A stretch of 64,000 bases of DNA. It comes from Cylicocyclus nassatus. Taxonomy: Eukaryota > Nematoda > Chromadorea > Rhabditida > Strongylidae. The DNA lies in contig CATQJL010000305.1 of the NCBI GenBank assembly GCA_958299035.1, forward strand, positions 67,300,792-67,364,791. The letters run 5' to 3'. Shown here piece by piece: positions 62,701 to 64,000 of this stretch (positions within the stretch are counted from its first letter, which is position 1; each line of letters begins with the position of its first letter). The notes under the pieces are model-generated. The model was not told where the DNA came from, searched no databases, and worked only from the letters and a program-made list of their open reading frames with translations. A program made the position numbers and the translations under genes.

Positions 62701-64000
62701 TTCAAACGTGTAAGAGCGTCAGAATAAATGAAAAAACACAGCTCTGTAAGCTCCTGATGGCCGCTTCACTTCTTACTAATATAAGGTAATTCATATTTGA
62801 TGACTTACGAGCAGGAAAGGCCTTTTACTTGGCACTAGATGGGACGAAGAAAGAAAAAATTATTGACGATGAATATGACATGCAGCATTTGACACATGAG
62901 TAAATTTAGGCCGTGTTGCTATGAAAAGTGCGCCCTCGGCAAAAAAGAAGAAAATTTGGGTCTGTAGCAAAAACAGTTCCGTTAGAGGTACTGTTTTTTA
63001 TGGTCAGTAAGAAGAATCGCTAATACATGCGCTATATTTTCATACTGAATCACATGTTCAAATTAATGCCTTCTCTTAAGAGTAGTAATAAAGTTCTTAG
63101 AAATCCAACAGAGTCAAATACAGTTAAAATAATTTGCATTTTTTCGCTCAATTTCTTTATACTCCACCTTTCCGTAGCTTAGGCCTCATCTTTAGTTTTG
63201 AATTTTGCTAATTTTAAAGCTTCTTTGGGAACTACTGACGATAGGCACCGAAGTTGCACTACCGGTATAGTTGTAAGCCCCGAAACAGGACAAAGTAGAA
63301 AATACACACAAAAACATTGAATTTCTTGTGTTCCTAATTGGGTTTTATTGAATGGTTATAGCACGTAAATGCTAGCGAGCGTAGCTTTGGCACCGACGAA
63401 GTATTGCTCATTACTCCAAAAGCTAATTTGCATTTGTTTCACAAAATTACGAGATCTGATGCACTTTTAGAAAAAATTATTTAGCATTGCAGCAGAAATT
63501 TCTGGAAATTAGCGCGCAGATCCAAACATTGAGAAAAAATTTTATGCTTTTCGATTTGGTAAAAAGTGACAGAAGACCCCAGAAAAACACGCAATGCGAG
63601 TAATATAGGTTTTTAAGTAAGTTTTCTAATGGGCAGAAGCTTTGCTGATGCATCGCATTCAAGAATTCGATAGAAAGGGAAATCATTTCTTACTGATTTT
63701 TAAGACATTATATCTACTCGCAAAAATGTTTGGTCTGCACAAGCTCTTCATTCAAAAAAAGCAAGAAAGTCTACGTTAGTAACATTATCGATTTGTTTAA
63801 GAGTGTTTTATTGATGATTTGATCTGCGAGATATGCCACTTGTAGCTTTCTTATAATAATGATAAGGTAAAAATCTTCTGGTGAGTTATTGCATGACGAA
63901 AAGCTGTTTTTTTTCTGTTTCATAGACAAAAGATTGTAAAATTCCATTCTGAGAGTTATATCTGCAATTGCCGTACTCACAACAACTTTACCACTGGTTT
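31352..64000 (-). CDS. Two-LIM-domain cytoskeletal protein (EPLIN/Xin-like), at least 25 exons, 5' partial
   Basis: Exons in coding order: 64000-63981 (partial), 62400-62299, 62229-62128, 61433-61297, 59608-59512, 58048-57894, 53151-53045, 51309-51229, 48852-48728, 45953-45904, 45637-45523, 44265-44173, 44100-44007, 43519-43421, 40983-40868, 39954-39838, 39781-39682, 39619-39516, 39422-39350, 38746-38650, 38281-38130, 38080-37986, 37856-37755, 32407-32274, 31511-31352. The 24 complete exons sum to 2607 bp, a multiple of three, and all phases agree. The protein is highly charged and helical, with one LIM domain in the N-terminal third and one at the C-terminus. LIM1 most resembles the single LIM of EPLIN/LIMA1 and Xin proteins, which organise actin in muscle and junctions; a cytoskeletal role is inferred. 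I do not recognise a named worm gene with confidence. Confidence 0.88.
32796..32994. repeat. Palindromic MITE (CGGCACTTTTGCAC family), copy 1
   Basis: CGGCACTTTTGCACTGTTAC pairs with the right end GTGCAAAAGTACCG, and the subterminal TATGCTACCGTATG pairs with CGTACGGTAACATACGG-like sequence. About 199 bp. In the 5.3-kb intron before the LIM2 exons. Confidence 0.75.
33121..33304. repeat. Palindromic MITE (CGGCACTTTTGCAC family), copy 2
   Basis: CGGCACTTTTGCACCGCTAC at the left and GTGCAAAAGTGCCG at the right, with subterminal AGTATACTACCGTA and TACGGTAGCATACAGTATAT. Same family and intron as the copy 130 bp upstream; about 184 bp. Confidence 0.8.
34321..35004. mobile_element. Palindromic MITE, TACAGGGTGTCCC family, 684 bp
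   Basis: Perfect ends TACAGGGTGTCCCAAAAAGA and TCTTTTTGGGACACCCTGTA. The next about 170 bp of each arm also pair (GTGTGCACA..., GAAGTGTTTCGAGAAGCTTT, TAGAGCGAGGTTCAACTTAG, CTGTAGGATTACGGTAGAAA). The central about 330 bp is single-copy. TA-bounded ends of this form are typical of Tc1/mariner-derived MITEs; no transposase is present. Inside the 5.3-kb LIM-gene intron. Confidence 0.88.
35487..37287. mobile_element. Composite element with terminal inverted repeats and a 517-bp tandem repeat
   Basis: Ends: left AGCTTGCTCATAGATGCGAT then AGGTGGAG, right CTCCCCCTATCGCACCTATG then AGCTTGC, inverted repeats of about 25 bp. Just inside both ends the short phrase GACCCCCTTCACCT or close variants occurs twice each, in direct orientation. 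Between them, CTCGTATCTCGC...GAGACGGTCTACGTCGATT recurs at 36045, 36562 and 37078, a period of about 517 bp. The open frames here follow the repeat and look like nothing known. Class is uncertain. Confidence 0.7.
36040..37190. repeat. Tandem repeat, about 2.2 units of 517 bp
   Basis: Each unit has an opening CGTATCTCGCT-CAGAGAAGCTA, the words GACGGTCTACGTCGATTC and, further on, the inverse word GACGTAGACCGTC, so units also carry internal inverted repeats. The third unit is truncated after the GACCTCAGTTTTCGAATAG block. Confidence 0.75.
37755..45953 (-). CDS. Central helical repeat region of the LIM gene (14 exons)
   Basis: The exons from 45953 down to 37755 encode an acidic/basic helical region without a classical fold. 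A basic-aromatic motif recurs: KERFLTGELEDE, LKNKWKTGDVET, VKERFQERNEADE, ARESFMQGSAYD, FKERFEKGEGEAD, IKDRFDKGEAFKS, LMNKFKHIGET and IKQRFEQGIDDDAD. Other landmarks are an eleven-residue Glu/Asp run with poly-Lys (DPNIIREDKKKKK), HEPSKWDKKEGPV, and a C-terminal coiled coil QMQEEFERLKREREEAQKRL continuing through KWEKLQAKEAKKAEKSRM. Boundaries were chosen by GT..AG sites that keep frame. Confidence 0.88.
40437..40530. repeat. Small inverted repeat in a LIM-gene intron
   Basis: ACAACATTTGCGCGT pairs with ACGCGCAAATGTTGT about 65 bp away; between them GCGCGTGA occurs twice in direct orientation. Probably a small MITE remnant. Confidence 0.6.
42225..42440. other. GC-rich island of unknown nature in a LIM-gene intron
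   Basis: About 200 bp at over 50% GC sits in AT-rich intron. It starts next to GTGGGACACCCTAC and includes GCGATTTCGCGGCGCGAAGG and CGTGTCAGCGCGCCGGCTAC. The plus strand is open for 67 codons, but the peptide is not one I recognise and no splice sites place it in a gene. It could be a transposon fragment or a foreign insertion. Confidence 0.4.
44681..45400 (+). mobile_element. Non-autonomous Helitron, 720 bp, with internal palindrome
   Basis: Starts TCTTATATATAAAGCTGAAT then GTCTGT repeats, a known Helitron 5' form, preceded by A. Ends with a hairpin GGCGGAGCC, then GGGTAAGCCAGCTAG followed by T: the CTAG terminus and A/T insertion site of Helitrons. The interior is a long inverted repeat: 44800-45075 (CCGGACCAAACTTGGCACAC, GGGAGTTGGCACAGGGG, repeated ATCGATTTTATCGAT) is mirrored at 45085-45375, with the centre near 45080. 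No Rep/helicase gene is present, so movement would need another copy. Located in the LIM-gene intron 44266-45522. Confidence 0.85.
44700..44765 (+). repeat. (GTCT)n microsatellite at the Helitron 5' end
   Basis: Runs of GTCTGTCTGTCT, then GTATGTCTGTATGTCTGTAT. Such a tetranucleotide array just inside the 5' end is common in this Helitron group. Confidence 0.9.
47187..47477 (-). other. Unassigned open frame of 96 codons, base composition unlike the intron
   Basis: The minus strand is open for 96 residues in sequence richer in GC than its surroundings. The peptide has a central Cys/Val-rich hydrophobic part (VVCVVPAMLYTN) and no domain that I recognise. It lies in the LIM-gene intron 45954-48727 on the same strand but has no fitting splice sites, so it may be a transposon remnant or chance. 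Confidence 0.25.
48728..48852 (-). CDS. LIM-gene exon after LIM1, uncertain 5' boundary
   Basis: The exon encodes MVAAGTSAVQDELAQITSLK and SKKGDFESAAKEAANIEKL, ending in a GTGGGT donor. The only nearby acceptor that fits the phase of the preceding exon is GGATTAG at 48853-48859, which lacks a pyrimidine tract. The frame is also open further upstream to about 48895. An alternative first exon starting here, with ATG at 48850-48848, is possible because a GC-rich island lies just upstream. Confidence 0.7.
48925..49165. promoter_or_regulatory. GC-rich island, possible internal promoter of the LIM gene
   Basis: About 240 bp of strongly GC-rich, purine-skewed DNA (GGCGGTGGCGGTGGCGGCAG, GGAAGAGACGGGGGCGG) contrasts with the intron around it. 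It lies immediately 5', in gene orientation, of the exon whose acceptor is poor. The minus-strand open frame is Pro/Ser/Ala low complexity. An internal promoter is one reading; a GC-rich repeat is the other. Confidence 0.3.
49275..49490 (-). repeat. CTGCGGAAGT-rich repeat, minus orientation
   Basis: AACTTCCGCAGGACAAGCAA and AGGTTCCGCAGCATTTTGG are inverse relatives of the words at 18780-19100 (TTGCTTGTCCTGCGGAAGT). Between them GGGAACTTCCGCGAGG and GGGAAGTTCCG continue the motif. Inside the LIM-gene intron 48853-51228. Confidence 0.6.
51229..58048 (-). CDS. LIM1 exons of the LIM gene
   Basis: Exon 58048-57894 encodes APKECAVCGKTVYPVERVFA and YHNQCFKCSKCEKKL; exon 53151-53045 continues TPTNYNSHQGALLCKVHMLE then VFHPEIAKTMD; exon 51309-51229 gives DEHVEDTDDDEFAV and KPKQLQGVVK. 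Ligands C-x2-C-x17-H-x2-C and C-x2-C-x18-C-x2-H form a complete LIM domain. KTVYPVER and the general pattern are those of the EPLIN/Xin LIM group, followed by an acidic linker. The 4.7-kb intron between the halves carries most of the MITEs of this region. Confidence 0.95.
51400..51660. repeat. (TTCA)n/(TTTA)n microsatellite
   Basis: Starts as ATTCATTTATTCATTCA-type units and turns into pure TTTATTTATTTATTTATC-type units near 51530-51590. Degenerate tetranucleotide array in a LIM-gene intron; the open frame across it is low complexity. Confidence 0.9.
55587..56263. mobile_element. Palindromic MITE, TACAGGGTGTCCC family, 677 bp
   Basis: Ends TACAGGGTGTCCCAAAAAAA-type and TTTTTTGGGACACCCTGTA. 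Arms of about 170 bp share AACGTTTGATCGTTAATATC, GCTTCAAGTACCAATCTGTA, AGAGCTGGCTTCAACTTAG and TACTGTAGGATTACGGTAG. Arm layout and centre (TAAAGAGTTGGG-like, TTTTTTTGAAAAATTTTGAA) match 34321-35004, so the two are copies of one family. The right end abuts a second MITE beginning at 56264. Confidence 0.88.
56264..56734. mobile_element. Mariner-type MITE, TTAGGTTGATGCA ends, about 470 bp
   Basis: TATTAGGTTGATGCACAATT then CTTGCACC at the left pairs with GGTGCAAGAGTTATGCATCA then ACCTAATA at the right: 28-bp terminal inverted repeats with TA outside. The interior is AT-rich and not palindromic, with no transposase; it may be an internally deleted mariner. Directly adjacent to the preceding element. 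Confidence 0.85.
57300..57521. repeat. Palindromic element next to the LIM1 exon
   Basis: TTTACCCTAATTTCACGCAA pairs with CGCATGAAATTAGGGTAA, and the inner CCAAGCCGAAGG/AAGCGGCTAAGCGG parts also roughly pair. About 220 bp, probably a MITE. Confidence 0.65.
58967..59240. repeat. Repeat with CAGTGGCGTA end and long G/C homopolymers
   Basis: CAGTGGCGTACCGAGG resembles a hAT-type terminus; it runs into G7ACCG10GCGC11, a G/C palindrome, then AT-rich sequence and a G run of about 17 bp near 59212-59229. The far terminus is not recognisable. Long homopolymers make exact lengths unreliable. Confidence 0.4.
59512..62400 (-). CDS. N-terminal exons of the LIM gene (four complete)
   Basis: 62400-62299 encodes KSAITETKGPVKDEAREEEL then EKLKQAAEIKKVKQ; 62229-62128 EFEEGKVASTAEEELHAAKA; 61433-61297 EKYSKFKDRFENLDSTLDEN then RLKRMEREMIGVGKETLANA; 59608-59512 RFEKGIEDSAVVREKVEIER then KMKSAFTR. 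Helical and charged, with the same basic-aromatic motif as the central region (FKDRFENLD, RFEKGIEDS). The donor after 62128 is GTTCGT, less usual but in phase. The start codon lies beyond the window. Confidence 0.88.
61702..61849. repeat. Inverted repeat with GC-rich loop
   Basis: GCGATTCATAGCACGCAAAG plus ACTG pairs with CAGTCTTTGCGTGTCATGAATCG; inner GGCGTC words also pair. About 148 bp, in the LIM-gene intron between 61433 and 62128. Confidence 0.65.
63981..64000 (-). CDS. Partial upstream exon of the LIM gene
   Basis: The last 20 bases of the window read, on the minus strand, codons for TSGKVV up to a canonical GTGAGT donor. Ending in phase 0, this joins in frame to KSAITETKG in exon 62400-62299. 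It is too short to be sure, but donor quality and phase both fit. Confidence 0.5.

Overview
This is eukaryotic nuclear DNA, most probably from a parasitic strongylid (clade V) nematode such as a hookworm or a relative. The support is AT-rich DNA, genes split into many short exons of about 70-200 bp, splice acceptors of the TTTTCAG/TTTTTAG type, a possible trans-splice acceptor just before an ATG, and introns and intergenic DNA packed with small palindromic TA-inserting elements. The species is an inference; no ribosomal or mitochondrial marker is present.

Three host genes can be read exon by exon. (1) 2723-6734, plus strand: a complete 15-exon gene for mitochondrial dihydrolipoamide dehydrogenase (dld-1 orthologue, 494 residues). 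(2) 20976-28433, plus strand: a 7-exon gene for a secreted or membrane-anchored DOMON-domain protein of about 298 residues, with a signal-peptide exon 5 kb upstream of the rest and a hydrophobic, GPI-like tail. (3) 31352-64000, minus strand, 5' end outside the window: a gene of at least 25 exons for a two-LIM-domain, EPLIN/Xin-like cytoskeletal protein. Its 24 complete exons sum to 2607 bp (868 codons plus stop) with every junction in phase. Genes 2 and 3 converge tail to tail across about 2.9 kb that is largely repeats. The three have no evident shared pathway; their adjacency looks like ordinary genome order.

Mobile DNA makes up much of the rest. 620-1790 is a nested fold-back. About 8.28-12.6 kb is a decayed CR1/Jockey-type non-LTR retrotransposon on the minus strand (ORF1 fragments, endonuclease, reverse transcriptase). 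26865-27056 is a tRNA-derived SINE with an 11-bp target duplication. 44681-45400 is a non-autonomous Helitron with an internal palindrome. Palindromic MITEs fall into several families: TACAGGGTGTCCC type at 34321-35004 and 55587-56263 with relatives at 28828-29704 and 16030-16340; TATTAGGTTG mariner type at 23713-24661 and 56264-56734; and others at 7340-7485, 14172-14325, 19690-20083, 32796-32994, 33121-33304 and 57300-57521. 35487-37287 is a composite element carrying a tandem repeat with a period of about 517 bp.

I did not find a new defence, toxin, CRISPR or biosynthetic system. The most useful second looks are the repeated basic-aromatic motif of the LIM protein, its possible internal promoter at 48.9-49.2 kb, the in-window empty site for the 23.7 kb element, the phase conflict in the DOMON gene, and the palindrome inside the Helitron. 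Stretches not listed (for example 1-600, 12.8-14.1, 14.4-16.0, 16.9-19.7, 52.2-53.0 and 62.5-63.9 kb) are AT-rich non-coding sequence in which I see no supportable gene.
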